64,000 nt of DNA, taken from the NCBI GenBank assembly GCA_028752905.1, contig JAQNBH010000017.1, positions 34,141,189 through 34,205,188 of the forward strand, in the 5' to 3' direction. Of this stretch, positions 22,161 to 35,500 are shown piece by piece (position 1 is the first letter of the stretch; every line of letters starts with the position of its first letter). Origin of the DNA: Cladorhizidae sp. MBARI D1340-BT2 (Eukaryota > Porifera > Demospongiae > Poecilosclerida > Cladorhizidae). The notes below the pieces were generated by a model. That model saw only the letters and a list, made by a program, of their open reading frames with translations. It was not told where the DNA came from and ran no database searches. Both the position numbers and the translations under genes were made by a program.

Positions 22161-25100
22161 TTATAAAAATTTAATGATTCCTTGGAGTGAAAATGCGCAG
22201 CTGCTTGCTGGAAATTGCGTGTTTTGGATAGGCGATCCTTTACCAATTTTTTCAATTTAATTAATTTATTTTATTTATTATTAAGATTAGTCACTGCAAT
22301 GCACTATACAATTTGGGTCTTCAAGTATTAAAATCAGAAAGAATATACCTATTGTGAATATACCTATTGTGTGCAAAGGTATCTGTGTAGAAATACGTAG
22401 ATAGATCGGAGATCCTTGAAGACAAATTCATTAATACTTTAACGAAGGATTTGAGGTATGCTTGAAGTATTTTGTTGAAATCTGTATTTATGATGCTAAG
22501 AAGCTATCAAAGTGAGTTTTATCCGAGATATATAAACTTTTTGTTTTTGACGCCATTTTAAAATAGGAGTCAAACCACACCTCATTCTGAGATTGAGATG
22601 TAGACACTTGAGGGATCTTCCACACGTTTTTAACACGTTTTTAAAGCACGTGTAGCATCTGTCAATAAAGCTCTAGGTTGCTGTACAGTGAACTGAGTGC
22701 CTGTGTGGTCTTTTGTCTACCCTTGCATTTCTGGTTCAGGTAAATATTAGAAAGAAATGCGAGGTGATGAAGGTGTAGTGGAGAGTACAAACTATCAATT
22801 ACCTGTACCCGGCCCTGTGGGATTAGATTGAATTGCCTAAGGCTGATTAAGGGGGTCCACTACCCAACACACACACACAAAAAACTTCTCTCTGCTTCAG
22901 AATTTTTATTTGAAATCTTGTATGTTGTGTACCTATACACAGACCTACCTTGTGCCAATTACCCAGCTACAACTGATCCAGACTTAGTGAACATTTAAGA
23001 TTTCACGAGGACTGTCATATTTGGAGACTAATTTACTTTGGGATTTCACAACTTACCATAGGAGAAATTACACAATATAACATTGAGTGTTTTTTTATAC
23101 AGTGTGATCATGCAATTTCTTGGTAGCATTTTCATTGTTTTTTTGTACCTGTTGACATCATACTTGGTTAAAATTAAAAACAGAGAATGTCATCTTGTAG
23201 CTCTCATTGAGAGGAAAACAGAATCTATATAATTTTGTCTGATTACTCCAAATGTGAAGCAGGGAGAACCGTTCTTGGCACAAAAAAACTACTTTTTCGG
23301 GACAGGCATTTTAAGGACTAGTATAGTATTTCAATGGTTGAACTGACCATACCATAAAATAATAAAAAAAGTGGTATACATATACATACTATATAGAAAA
23401 ATCAAGAATAGGGAGGGGAAGTTTGGTCTGTCCTATATAGGCCGCTTCCTAGTGGATGACCAGAATCACTCCCTTGTCGGTCTCCGCGGCCATTGAAACT
23501 CACTATTACGTGAAGCGTCTTTCTTCTTCGCAAATCGGGAGTACTCAAGTTAGTATAAGTCCAGAATGGAGCATCCAAATCTTCTCCAATTTGGAAGGCA
23601 GCATCTTGCATGTACTGTCATCATATTTTGCCCCTTTTAACGTACTGATCTGCATTATTGAGGTCATCAGATGTAGTATTTGGATTATGATGTGTGGAAA
23701 TAAATGTATGTATTTATGTTCCTTACAGATTCCAAACTGGCACATTAAATATGATGTCCTGCAACATAATGAAATGGCAAATTTTGAAACAGAAATGTGC
23801 ATGTAGAAGTATGATACTGAGAATTTTCTTAAGAGTATATATATACTTGCAAGCAGCTTCCCTTGACGATAGAAAGCATAAGAGTGAAGTCACAGTGTTT
23901 TCTGCAGGAACTCTCAGAATACTAAAGGGAAGACCTGCAGAAGCTGACAAGAACTTGTTAGAGCGATAGTTGACACTGCCCAGTGTGTTCAGTATCCTGC
24001 ATCATTATATAGCACATCTCTCTACCGTTTTCCTATGTGACAATTTCTGAGAAAAGAGAAAACTAGTAGCAAAAATAGACTCAAAAAGTTAAATTTTGAC
24101 CTATTTTTTTTAGGACTTTCTTAACCTCTGTCAAGTTTGGAGCCTCCAGGTTGCTTCTTTATATGTAAGCTGGTCAAGGAGCTAACTATATAATTATGCG
24201 TAGATCGGATAGCAGTCTCTCCTTAAAGTTTATGATTACTATTTCACATTAAGCAGTGGTAGGGTAACTTAGAGAATGATGAAGAAGGTATATTATGCAC
24301 TGGACATACTATTATGTAAAAAAAGAAGAGTTATCAGTGTAGCAAGGAAAGAATTAAGTGATGGATGCATGTACTTGTAAGTATTATGGTGGTTGAGACT
24401 GGCAGACTGGAGTCACATACTGAGACTGGAGGAAGTAATGATTACATGATCAAATATTTTCCACCCAGAGAATGACAAGAATATTACATGCTCAATGCCA
24501 CCATTATCAAAACCAGTGAGCCAACAAGAACCCCCTATACTTGTGGACGCCATCACAGCCACAACAGTCCTCCACTCTAGCAACACTTATAAGGGCGTGT
24601 TTTATCTGCAGGCAAGCTATCGAAACATGATTAGCACAGTTCTATACTTACTAAGCTTCATACTTAATATTAGCACATATCAAAGCCACACATTCTAGCT
24701 TGTCATTCATTCACACATATTATATTCACACATATTCGCTCCTTATATTACCACCAGTGCTACCCTCTAGTCATTTTTGTCATTTTCAATCTACAGTTAT
24801 CTAAAGCTAATTATGTTAGCCGTCTGTAGTTAACTATGCCAACCCAAGCTATATTAGCTTTGCTATAGATAACTTTACTAGCTTAGCTTTACTTCACTTT
24901 TATCTTCTGCTATATAGCTAGTCAATATTCACTGACCTATGCTGTAAAAGGGTCCCCCTCCCCCACCTTCAAACTTCATCCACGAACAGTGTGTTCCCCA
25001 TACAGGAGAGCAGTATTCATTTATTTCTCACTAGTCTAACTAAGTCAAGAGAAGCGTTTCCATCTCTCACCGTTTGTCAGGGTTCGTAACTAGCAACCAA

Positions 25101-26390
25101 AAAAATTCATGCGCGGGGGTGCACGAGTTCCGTCGCGTTGGGGTGGGAAGGGGGTGGGAGATTTATGCGTTTTTCTCAAAACCAATGCTTCTTGCCTTCA
25201 GGCTTTCATATCTTAGTTTGGAATGGAGATAAGAGCTATTTCAAGTTTCAAGTTCCATTCTATAGGTAACTTGGTGTTCTCTGATCTAATATCAATAAAT
25301 CATTTTTCAATTGGCTGTATCTGTCCATAAGCAGCAGTCATTTCTTACCAAGATTAAGTTTCTGCATGATCATGACAAAAGTGGAGTTTATCTCACCGAA
25401 GGTGGGGGGGGGGGGGGGGGGGTCAAGTAGTGGAACCATTTCCTGAACACATTTGACCCCTCTTCTCCATGTACCTATCATTTACAGTGTCCTTGTGCCT
25501 CTTGCTCACATACACCCTTCCCCCATACCAAAAGTTTTTGATTTTTGTCTAATCTTATTTAAATTCTTGCCCCATCCATAGCTACTACAAGTTATTTTTT
25601 TTTTTACCAACGCATGTTCAAGGCAGTCAGTGCACCGGCCTGGCTGACCATCAGTACTCACACTCACATATGCAACTGTACATCTCCCTCTGCAAAATTT
25701 ATGATACTGAGAAGCAATAAAAAAAAATAAAAAAATTTTTTTTAAAGTACCAACCAGTATGATGACCATACAAGATGTGAATTGCACCACAAGCAGCTCA
25801 TGGATTTAGAATGAAAATTATGACTTTTTAGCTAACTGATTTCTATTGCGAAAGGTTCCTGGACCCCCTGGGTCTGTGTTGATGAATAGAGTATATAGCT
25901 CTGTCAGAATAAAACTCTAGCATCCTTTCCAGTTATTAACCATGCAGACATTCTGTGCACATGAGTGCACAGCCATTTTTCTTTGCCCATCTTACGGATA
26001 TTTTCTTCATGATGACCATTTCCACCAGTTTGAATGTCTAATTTCAGGCAGGTGATCGGTTCACGTTTATTATATATGGTATGGTAAACATACAGCGAAT
26101 ATATTATGTTTTATTTTATTATTGATGCCAGTTTCTGCCACCAAGTTAATTGGTGAGATGCACTGTATATACCCATTCAGCGACCATAACAGGGTAGCTT
26201 TATGTAAAATATTGTTGCCTCATTTTGTTGCCAGAGAGGACTAATATATATATATAATATAGTGTGAAGGAAGCATGTTCCACTTTTTCAATCCACTTTT
26301 CTTCTTTTTGTAAACAGATGGAGCTCTGCAATTTTGTTTGTGCACACCGACAGTGGATATAATACATATGTAGCTCACGCGTGGTTTATA
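22161..26390. other. Long intergenic region, no gene seen
   Basis: The sequence is A+T-rich. It holds a 19-base G run (25404-25422), T/A homopolymers near 25588 and 25720, and an AATAAAGCTCTAGG-containing segment at 22660-22735 that could be an LTR or polyadenylation relic. None of the frames of up to 116 codons shows a recognisable domain. Confidence 0.4.
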
Positions 26391-26450
26391 CCTGATGGAG
26401 GCTAGAGCGAAACGTCGAGAGAATACAACGATTATTGAGAAGGTTGTAAA
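26391..26450 (+). ncRNA. Hammerhead-like repeat copy B
   Basis: CTGATGG (26392-26398), a short GCTAGAGC hairpin and an exact GAAACGTC (26409-26416) are followed by GAGAGAATACAA and GATTATTGAGAAGGTT. This is the dispersed family also seen at 47193-47353 and 49941. The stem II hairpin is about 9 nt shorter than in the other copies, and A9 of the core box is G here. Confidence 0.5.
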
Positions 26451-26518
26451 CTTTAATATATGTATATAGGGGGTGGGGGGAAATATGGGATGATATAATT
26501 GTCTCACAGATGAAATAA

Positions 26519-28700
26519 TCACTTATCAGAAATGTAAGATTCTGATGCGACGAGATCCACAGAAGCAGGTGGCTTAGCGGCGTGACCTTTAGAGGATCTT
26601 GCTCCTCTGATAGCTTGGATGGAGGAGCGGAGTAGGGAGAAGTTCAGGCGACATCGCAGCCAACATAGGGTCTTGCTGTAGGGGGAGTCCCATTTCTGGG
26701 CTAGCATGGCGGCCAGGCGTTTGTAAAAATTAGTGGCTTCAATGCCCATGCCTCCTGTAGCAGAGAGAACAAGGGGGGTGAAGGAAGAGTGCTCAACTTC
26801 GCGTATCCGCTGCTCATACGCCCTCTTCTTCTCACGTTCGTGCTTCCTGTATGTTGCGGCTAGAGCCTGATTATTATTGGAGGGAGCGAAGGGGTTGAAC
26901 ACTCTCACATCGTAGAATGACTTCTCGTATCTACCACCCCACACTCCGTTTGCAGACACGTCTAGCCTTGCACCATATTGAGAATTTGCTGAGGCACCGT
27001 TGAGCTGGTTGGATGTCACTGGCTGCAGATCTGGTTCGATACGCACATCACTGCACACCTCAGTAAGTAGGGCGGCGGTGATGTCTCGGATTTCGTTATG
27101 TCGGAGCGATGGGAAACCTCCCTTTGCGCAGGAGAGTGCATGTTCAACGGTGAAGCTGTTGCCGCAATCACATTTGGAAGGCAGTTTGGATGGTGTCCAA
27201 CCATATCTCAGAGCTAGAGCGTCATGAAAGGTGGACTTGTGAAGTGTAAACCCGTGCTCAGTGAGGGGTAAGGCAGTGAGCCAGATGGAGGCACCCTTTT
27301 CCTGAGCCAATTCCATGGCCTTCTGCAGTGAAGCTGGCAGTTGTATCTGGAGTTGATCGGCTACCTCTTTGCTCCTTTCTTTGTTCTGCTTGCTGATGAT
27401 GGCCTTGGTTTTCAGTTGAACCTTGATGATGTCATTGCCGTATTATCTACATTGGTCTAGGATATGATCTTTCAGGATTGAGGTCACTAGTTGGGATGCA
27501 AGCTGTTCTCTGTCGGCATTCTTGGATGGTATTCGTATGCCTAGCCCTCCAAGTCGTGCAGGTAGGGCAAAGAGAGCACACTCTAAGTCATTTGGAGGGG
27601 GCCGTCCGGTGAGGGCAGGGAGTAGCTCTGTTCTTAGCGCATTGTCCAAAGGAACAAGCAGGTCACTAATGTTGGGTATGACACGGCTAAGATAAGTCCA
27701 TTTGCTGAGGAGGCCATGCGTCAGAGCTGAAAATGTTGCATGAGGTTGCGTCTTTGCAATCTCGCTGAGGAGAGTAATGTTGGATGTCCATGTCTTAACC
27801 TTGGAATTCACATACTCCTTAACAAACTCTTGGGAGCCAATAGCTGCACCAAGGTATGGCCTTCCTCTGGATGTGACACTGACTCCCGAGCCGGCAAAGA
27901 TCTTGGAGGCTCCCTCAAGGTGCCCATTCTTAGCCACCAGCCAGGTCTTGGTTGGGTTGGGGAAGTAGCCAAAGGATGGACCCTCTGCAGCTAGTCTGTC
28001 CCACCAATCACGTAGCTGTGTGATAGTCCCAGTGGCGGCGGAGTCATCAGCATACAATATCTTCCTGCAGATCCCATCTAGCCTTCTAATGAGTGGTATG
28101 GTTGCCAAGCCATACATGGCCATGGCGAGCGGGTCTCCCTGTGTTGTGCCCTCCTGTGATGGAATGACATCCCCATCCACAAATAGCTCGATGGAGGTTC
28201 TATATGAGTTGATGAGGATGGTGGCTATAGGAGGGCAGAGAGGTCTGATGTTGTGTAGTGCCACCTGTCGATTCAGAGAGTTTGTCGCATCTACAAGTAG
28301 CACTGCCTCACACTCCACAGATTCGAAGCTAGATCTTGTTGCGTTGACAGCTGCCTCAATGCCTGATATTTGACCACCACTCATCTGAAGGCAACCTGAT
28401 GCATCTTGAATATCTGGAACTGTAATTGATAAGACCGCTTTTGCAATGATTCGGCGAGCGGTGTCCCCGATGCCGATGGGACGCACTGGTGACTCCGGGG
28501 TGCTTGTCGAGGGCTATGATGCGAGAAGAGGGGAGATCGATGATGGGTCAACATACATGGAGCAGATCCTTCTGGCGACTGAGGCAAGGGATGCACAGAG
28601 ATCTCCCGAAGCTCCCTTGTGGCTGGTACATAAGCGTCTCCATGCATGAGCATCCAGGCCTGAGGGGCCAGCTGCTCCTTTCATCTGTAGAGCAGCCGAG
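26519..28700 (-). pseudogene. Reverse transcriptase with zinc knuckle and restriction-like nuclease, nearly intact
   Basis: Transcribed right to left. The N-terminal part KGAAGPSGLDAHAWRRL lies near 28690-28630. A frameshift at about 28485 precedes VRPIGIGDTARRIIAKAV, LLVDATNSLNRQVALHNI, TTQGDPLAMAMYGLAT (about 28150) and the catalytic ILYADDSAATG (about 28045). GRPYLGAAIGS, THGLLSKWTYLSR and LPARLGGLGI follow. A single in-frame TAA at 27443-27445 interrupts the frame, which then continues unchanged to the stop at 26519. After the stop come a Cys-x-Cys...His...Cys knuckle (CDCGNSFTVEHALSC, about 27170) and a GARLDVSANG...FYDVRVFNP segment that fits a PD-(D/E)XK restriction-like nuclease. Only two lesions are visible over 2.2 kb, so the copy is young. 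The family is common in early-branching animals. The exact clade, and whether it has an unseen 5' part, are open. Confidence 0.85.
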
Positions 28701-28744
28701 CGGTTGTATACTGGTGCTTTACGTGTACATACGTACGTACAATA

Positions 28745-28840
28745 ATTTATAGGTAAACTTTTTTTTTTGGCTTGAACGGAAATATGTAACATCACTAAAA
28801 AAAAATATTTTAATTTTTTTTTTTTTTTTTTTTATACTAA
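28745..28840. repeat. A/T homopolymer tracts
   Basis: T and A runs near 28760-28770 and 28797-28835, including about 23 consecutive T at 28811-28833, flank the start of the reverse-transcriptase remnant. They may mark a retroelement boundary. Confidence 0.6.
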
Positions 28841-28959
28841 AAAATCTTTGCTTCATTAGTACATAACAGCAATAACAGAACCAACAACAACAGAAATTGT
28901 CCATATTCAGGCCTGCCCGTCCACCCTAGGAGACAGGGTTAGAAGACGACGCAACCACA

Positions 28960-29342
28960 TGACTGCGTTACCTCTCCAAAGGCAGATGGCCAAACGTTGG
29001 AAGAGGTGGCGTGTAGAAACTAAAATGCAATACCTAAATTAATAAGTCAATTTTTTAAATGACGCCATCGACGTCAGGGGGGTTGATGGGGACTCGGTTC
29101 GCCCAAAGTGTGGCGTTGCCTCTCCAAAGGGTGATGGAGAGTTTCTGGAAGAGGTGGCGTGTTGTTTCAGCAGGTGGTCTCTGTCCTTGTTGACGGCCAA
29201 TAGACCTAATGAGGTCAACAGCTTCAGGGCACCAACCACCCAGAGACTCAACAACCAGGGGAACAAAGGTTACCCCAGCCGACTGGCAGGCGGCAGAGTG
29301 GGCTGCCATCTTTCTCTCACAGCCAACCAACTTTAAGGGCAT
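28960..29342 (-). pseudogene. C-terminal retroelement fragment (restriction-like nuclease type)
   Basis: The minus-strand reading from 29342 contains VGCERKMAAHSAACQSAG, TFVPLVVESLGGWCPEA, RSIGRQQGQRPPAETTRHLF and ITLWRGNATLWANR. This is a conserved C-terminal block found after reverse transcriptases in sponge and cnidarian genomes, consistent with a restriction-like nuclease. The family recognition is from memory. A second partial copy of the last ~60 bp lies at 28965-29025 (CTCTCCAAAGG then GGAAGAGGTGGCGTG). No start or complete domain is present. Confidence 0.65.
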
Positions 29343-29383
29343 GACCCTGGGTGGAGGCAGCGCCGGCCACCCAGGGTCATGCC
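29338..29383. repeat. Perfect 17-bp inverted repeat (hairpin)
   Basis: GGCATGACCCTGGGTGG at 29338-29354 and its exact reverse complement at 29367-29383 flank a 12-base G+C-rich spacer. It lies at the junction between the retroelement fragment and the receptor gene, about 150 bp upstream of the receptor start codon. Confidence 0.9.
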
Positions 29384-29385
29384 AA

Positions 29386-29445
29386 CAGATGGGGGCGGGG
29401 CGGCTCTACGTCTACGTACAACAGATGGGGGCGGGGCGGTTGAGT
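29386..29445 (+). promoter_or_regulatory. Duplicated GC-box-like sequence upstream of the receptor gene
   Basis: AACAGATGGGGGCGGGGCGG occurs twice (about 29385 and 29420), separated by CTCTACGTCTACGTAC. GGGGCGGGGC matches the Sp1/KLF-type GC box. The position 90-150 bp before the start codon makes a proximal promoter plausible. A TTTTAG acceptor-like site at 29508-29511 could alternatively indicate an upstream 5' UTR exon. Confidence 0.35.
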
Positions 29446-29531
29446 GCGATTTTGCAAGCTTGAATGCATGCCAACTCCCCCCTGCGTATACAATACTTCT
29501 CGTACTTTTAGGTGAGGAGGTGGAAACGATC

Positions 29532-32500
29532 ATGGTGGTCCCTCACCCAGCTGGTATTATTGCATCGCTATTAATTTTATCTGCGCTCCAACTGCTAAAA
29601 GTGGTAGAGAATCAAACAGATCGTGTTTGTTCTCTTCAACCTGCAGCAAGGAGGCTGGATCCGCCCACCGGAACTACTGGGCGAGACGCAAGAAGAAGCA
29701 CCAATTTCACCATCACTGGAAAATTCCTGGACCAGGTGTCCTCCATAAGTGTGCTTCTCAATGATGCAACTGGAAGGATCTTGAGAACTGATGACAGGAT
29801 GGGAAACAACACTGTGATCACATTTCACATTGAGAATCTGGACTTGAATAAGATGGTTAATGCACTGGTTAGCCTGGCTCCTATAGACAGCAACTGTTTA
29901 GTGACCAACTTGTCCACTACTCTATTCCCAAAATGTAAGTTCTAAGAATTGCTGCAGTATAAATAATGTAGCACGCACACAAATACACAATCATGAAAGG
30001 GGAGGGGCTGCTGCATGCAAATAGTTGTATGGTGGGTGTACTTGATCACTAATATAGCTGAAGGATGAGGATCACTCTCTACAGATATCTTGAGAATGGA
30101 TTGAGCTAACAACTGGACAGTCACATCAGCCATGAATGAATCTGCAGCATCTATGGCATATATATGGCAGCATAATTATGCACTTGTTACTTCACCAGTT
30201 CTTTACTAAGGCTTCACAACACTTTAATATCAACAACTACTAACTTTTTTTATTTATGTGTCTATGTGTTTTGCAGTGGATATTAGTTTTGGGTCGTTGC
30301 TGAGGGCCCAGCCGGGAACAATAGTGTTCTTTACCCAGTCCAGCTGCATTCCAGGCAAGTGTGGTGATAACAGTACCAGTTTTTCAGTAGAGGTTGGAGG
30401 AATCCTGCTTCAGCCGCAGAGCACTCAGAACACAACCTTGAAATATGCTGGACGCTTTCCAAACTTTCACACCAGTGGCAGCTCACATGAAGTTGTTATT
30501 GTGACTCAATACCAAGCCTTTAGATTAGAGGTGTTCTTGGTTTTCTCGCTGGCCCCACCCCCACATATTGACAGTGTCATGCCAGGCAATGGGCAAAGGG
30601 GCACTAATGTTGCAATATCAGTAAGGGACTTGCAATGGCATGGTCAAAGTGTCACTGTATCAAGAGTCCGTCTGGGTAGAATTGACGCCGAGATTATCAA
30701 TGCTTCCACGCCCACTTTGATTCAAGTGCGTGCTAGAAGTGGAATTCCAGGAAATTGGTCAGTCCTTGTTAATTCCACTGATATATTTGAGGGTGTCGTT
30801 TATGATGGACCCTACACTTCCCTTGAGAATGGATGGAATCAGCTTCTAGATGGCACCATATCTCACATAGTTCCCCAAGCAGCTCAGGAAGGTCATGAGG
30901 TCTTCCTCTGTGGAAGCAGTCTCTTGGGAGGTGGAACATTTCTCTCTGCCATCCACCTGAATTCGATAACGCTCCATCCGCTAACATTTAGTCCTACTAA
31001 ATCCGGCATTTTGTTACCAGGATCCGAGTGCATACTTGTAGAGATCCCTTCATTGTCTCGTGTAAATGACGTCAATGGCATCATCACCATCATATCAAAC
31101 ACTGGAAGTTTAGTAGATTCTATCGCTAACTTCACATTAGGACGTGTGGATAATGTGGCCCCCAACAGAGGGCAGCCAGGCACCACTGTGACCATCACAG
31201 GTCAGGGGCTTCTTTCAGGCTACACCTCCAGCTTTCCTATTGTTTTTCTTTCCAATATTCTGGCAAAAGTGCAGACGTGGAGCAGCACAGAGATTGTCGT
31301 CCATGCTGGTGATCCCCCTACACCACTTCCTAGGGTTATAAATGCAAGCACTGGTGCAACAGCAGTACCTCCACAGTATTTTGGAGTGGTAGGAAGCATT
31401 CGCATAGAGGTCCCAAACCCTTTTGATGATTCTCAAACATTCAACATATCCAATGAAACTGGCTGGCAGTTGGAAGAAAGTGGTGTAATTGACAGTGTAA
31501 GTCCTTCTTTTGGACAGCACGGCACACTCATCACTGTGAAAGGAAAAAATCTTCTAGCATATGGCAATAAATTGACCCATGCTCTTGTAGATGGAATCAA
31601 TGCAACAATTCTAGATGGTGCAAGTAACAACACAGTGAAGCTCAGAGCCCCTAATACTTCAAGTATAGGAAACGTGGACATTGTCTTGTTCTCTGACACT
31701 GGAGCTGATGTGAGGGGACCTAGTGTGTTTGAGTACAGAGAGGTGGGAGTTGTCATCAACGCTTCACCCAGAGAGGGACAGAATGGAACATTTGGTGAGA
31801 TGGTTATTATTGATGTAAACATGCTTCCCTTATAGCATTATGAAAATTTAGACTCAAGTTATGAATATTGAACCAAATTGCACGAGTTAAGCATCGATCA
31901 TGATTATTGTAATCACCCTTCCTTAGAATATGTACATCAATCCAATAGCCTAAAATATTCATATTATATAATTCTGATCACGCAATTAAAAGAAGGACAA
32001 ATAATTAGTAAGAAACAAAACAAGAATGTTGGCAGATAAAACCTATTACCAGTATGACCTCAAGTTCCCCACACATAACTTGTCATAAAATTACTTTTTA
32101 TCTTTTTCTCTCTCATACACACACACACAGTTACGATCACAGGTACCAATCTCCTTGGATATGGACGTAACATCACATCTGTGTATTTTTCAGACATACC
32201 AGCAACTATAGATTATTCCACTATCACTCAGACTTCAGTCCAAGTGCGAGTACAAGCCAACAACAACTCAAATGATCAGCCTGCTGTTATTCTCATTGTC
32301 TCAGATACGTCTGCCTTCGTGCAGACTAGAAATTTTAATTGGACGTTCTTGGTGCAGGGTGAGATCATTAGCAACATGCCTCAGCAAGGCCAGGCTGGCA
32401 CACAAATAGAGATCGTGGGGACGAACCTTCTTGGTGGAGGGAATACTATTGCTAGGATATTCTTAGATGGAGTGAGTGTGACAGTTGCAAACCACTCAAA

Positions 32501-35500
32501 TTCTTTACTAGTGGTCTTGGATGACTTCCATAAGCTCGTTGGGTTTTATCCAGGTCAGGTCTACATTGAGTCGGACACAGGAGCTGTTGTTATTGGTGGC
32601 ACTTATGTGCACAAGGAAAGTGGCGTCATTGATTCCTTCTCTCCCACTCGAGGAAAGAGAGGAACTATAGTTACCATTCTTGGCCATAATCTGCTTGGGT
32701 ATGGTTCTAGTTTGGTTCAAGTCCAGATCGCAGGTATTGTCTGCACCATCGAGTCCTTCAATGACACGGTTACTGCTGTCCGAGCTGGATTTAGTTTGTC
32801 CTCTCAAGCTGGTTCTGTCATTCTAACTGCAGACACAAGAGCGGTCATTATCTCCTCTACGAGTTTCACCTTTGATGAACCTGGACTTGTTGCTCTAATA
32901 TCACCCATCGAAGGAACTGAAGGTACTGGTGTTTCAATTAGAGGGTCTGGTCTACTTTCAAGTAACGTTCAGATTACCAGCATTACGATTGGAGGTGTCC
33001 CTGTGTCACGTGTGGTGACAGCATCCAATCGAGAAATGGCCATCATAGTGGGTCCTGCTCCATCCATGAATGCCGATAATGCCAGTATCATCATTAGATT
33101 CAGTGATGGATCATTTGTTGATGGATTTTCATTCACTTTCATCAGCTTCATAATTTCACTTCCCAACATATCCCATGGCAGGGAAGGAACACTGATGGTC
33201 CTGCAGCTCCCAGATTCTTCTCAGTTTGAGTCAAATGCTATCTTAAGAGCAACAGTAGACAACCAGCCTGCGGATATCGTGAGTAGTGATTACAACCAAA
33301 AAACAATCACTGTTAGAATACCTAGACCTAGGATACACGGCATATTCCTAGCTGATGTCACAATTGAGGGAATGAATGGTCACATTGCTAGACTGAAGGA
33401 TGCATTCACTTACCACTCTGAAGGTACAATCTGTGTGGTGGAACCAGCTCAAGGTCAGACAGGCACCAGAATTGACCTGAAAGGTGAGAACTTCCTTGCA
33501 GATGAGCATACTTTAATGTCTGCATTGGTGGTGGGACAGCATGCAACAGTGCTTTCGTTTAGCAATAGAACAGCTTCCCTTCGTTTGCCACAGATTGATG
33601 TGGGTGCATATCCAATAACTGGAGACATACTTCTCACTGCTGATACAGGAGCAATAGTAAGCAGACATGGTGCCTTCACACTCATCTCTCCGGGAAATAT
33701 TACCACACTGTCTCCACCTACTGGACAATGTGGAACGAGGGTTACGATTACTGGAGCAGGTCTACTTCAAGAAAACCTGACGATATCATTGGTGACATTA
33801 GCAGGTGTTCCAGCCACAGTGGTTGGAACTCCCAGAAACACACACATCACCGTTGAGGCTGGTCTCTCATCTTCAGCAATCTCTTCTGCCTTACCTGTCA
33901 CCATTATGCTCTCAACGGGAGCTACAATTACCTCATCCACGAATGAGACAATCTTCCGATACCTTCCACCTGGTAGAATCTTGTATGTTAGTCCCAATTC
34001 AGGAACAGTTGGTACCAGGACTACCATTGTGGGAACTAATCTACTTCAAGGAGGACAGAGAGTGAGCCTGGTGTTGCTGAATGGTGTTCCTGCTGTAGTT
34101 ACTCACTTCTCTGTTACAGCCATCAATGTCATAGCTCAGGCAGATGATCAAGGCCATGGGGATGTTTTGATAGTGTCTGATACTGGATCCACTGTGACAG
34201 GCACAGGATTATGGATATACGATGACCTTGGAACCATATCTGGCATCTTCCCAGCCGTGAGTCGGCAAGGAGTTTTGGTAATCATAACAGGAAATTCTTT
34301 ACTGGGATCTGCTACCAGGTTCACCGAGTGCCGGCTTGCTGGAATTATTGGAAAAATTGTGCCACCCTTCAGCAATAGAAAGGTTCGTTGCAGAGCAGGT
34401 GCAAATCCACTCAGTACAAAAGCTAATTCTGGTCCAGTTCAGCTTACCATGAATACTGGAGTTTTTCTGGATAGTTCAGACAACAACATTACCTTCACGT
34501 ACATTGCAAGCTCAATCAATGCTATCTCCCCTTCACAAGGTAACAATGGCACCGAGGTCATCATTACAGGCTTGAATTTGTTGTGCAGTCCAAACACCTC
34601 TCAAGTGTATTTTGGTTCTGTCCAAGCCACTATCGTCCGTTTATCACATAGTGAGATCCTCGTAAGAGTGGGATACTCTGACAATGCAACTTTAGATGAT
34701 AGAGTCAGAATTGAGTCACTTTCTGGAGCATATCTAGAGGTTCATAATGCCTGGAGTTACACCATACCAGGTAAACTCCTTTCCATTAACCCTCTGTATA
34801 GTCGTCCGGGAGAACAAGTAACACTCAATGGAGAGAACTTGTTCAACAATGCTGCAGCAGAATACAGAGTAATACTTGGCCGCACAGAGGCTTTCAATGT
34901 CCGGATAATCAATACCAGTCTGGTCCAATTCCGAGCAGGTGTCTATCAAAACAGTGATTTACCTGAACTGGACCTTCCCGTACAAGTTGTAAGTTCCACT
35001 GGCGAAACCACATACAATCCCAATGTAGTCTTCAGGTACAATACAACTGGAGGGATAGTTTTGTCCATCAGTCCACAGGCAGGAAGTGAAGGATCAATAG
35101 TGGTCATATCAGGAGAAAATCTTCCCAACATTTCCCGAATCACACTTGTGGGTATAGTGGCAAACATAGAATCTGCAGGAGTAAATACAATCACAGTGCA
35201 AGCTGGCCAACCGCCAGCCTTAGGAGGCTCAGGTCAGGTCATAATTGAAAACACAGATGGAACTATCATTGGACTAGCAGGAGATGCTTGGACATATTTC
35301 CCTGTAGTTACAAGACGAGATGTCTTTCCTCCTACAGGCCAAAATGGGACTGTGGTTAGCATTAACCTATCGAGAATATTGCCTCTCCCACTTGTACTTA
35401 GAGTGTATCTTAATAAGGTGATTGCAGAAGTATTAGAGATCAATGGCAGTATCTTGGCAGTGCGTGCTGGGCCTTCTGGCAAAACGCCACTGGCTGATAT

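Noticed and set aside
22600..22740. Possible solo LTR with AATAAAGCTCTAGG
   Set aside because: No TG...CA ends, target duplication, primer site or second copy could be found.
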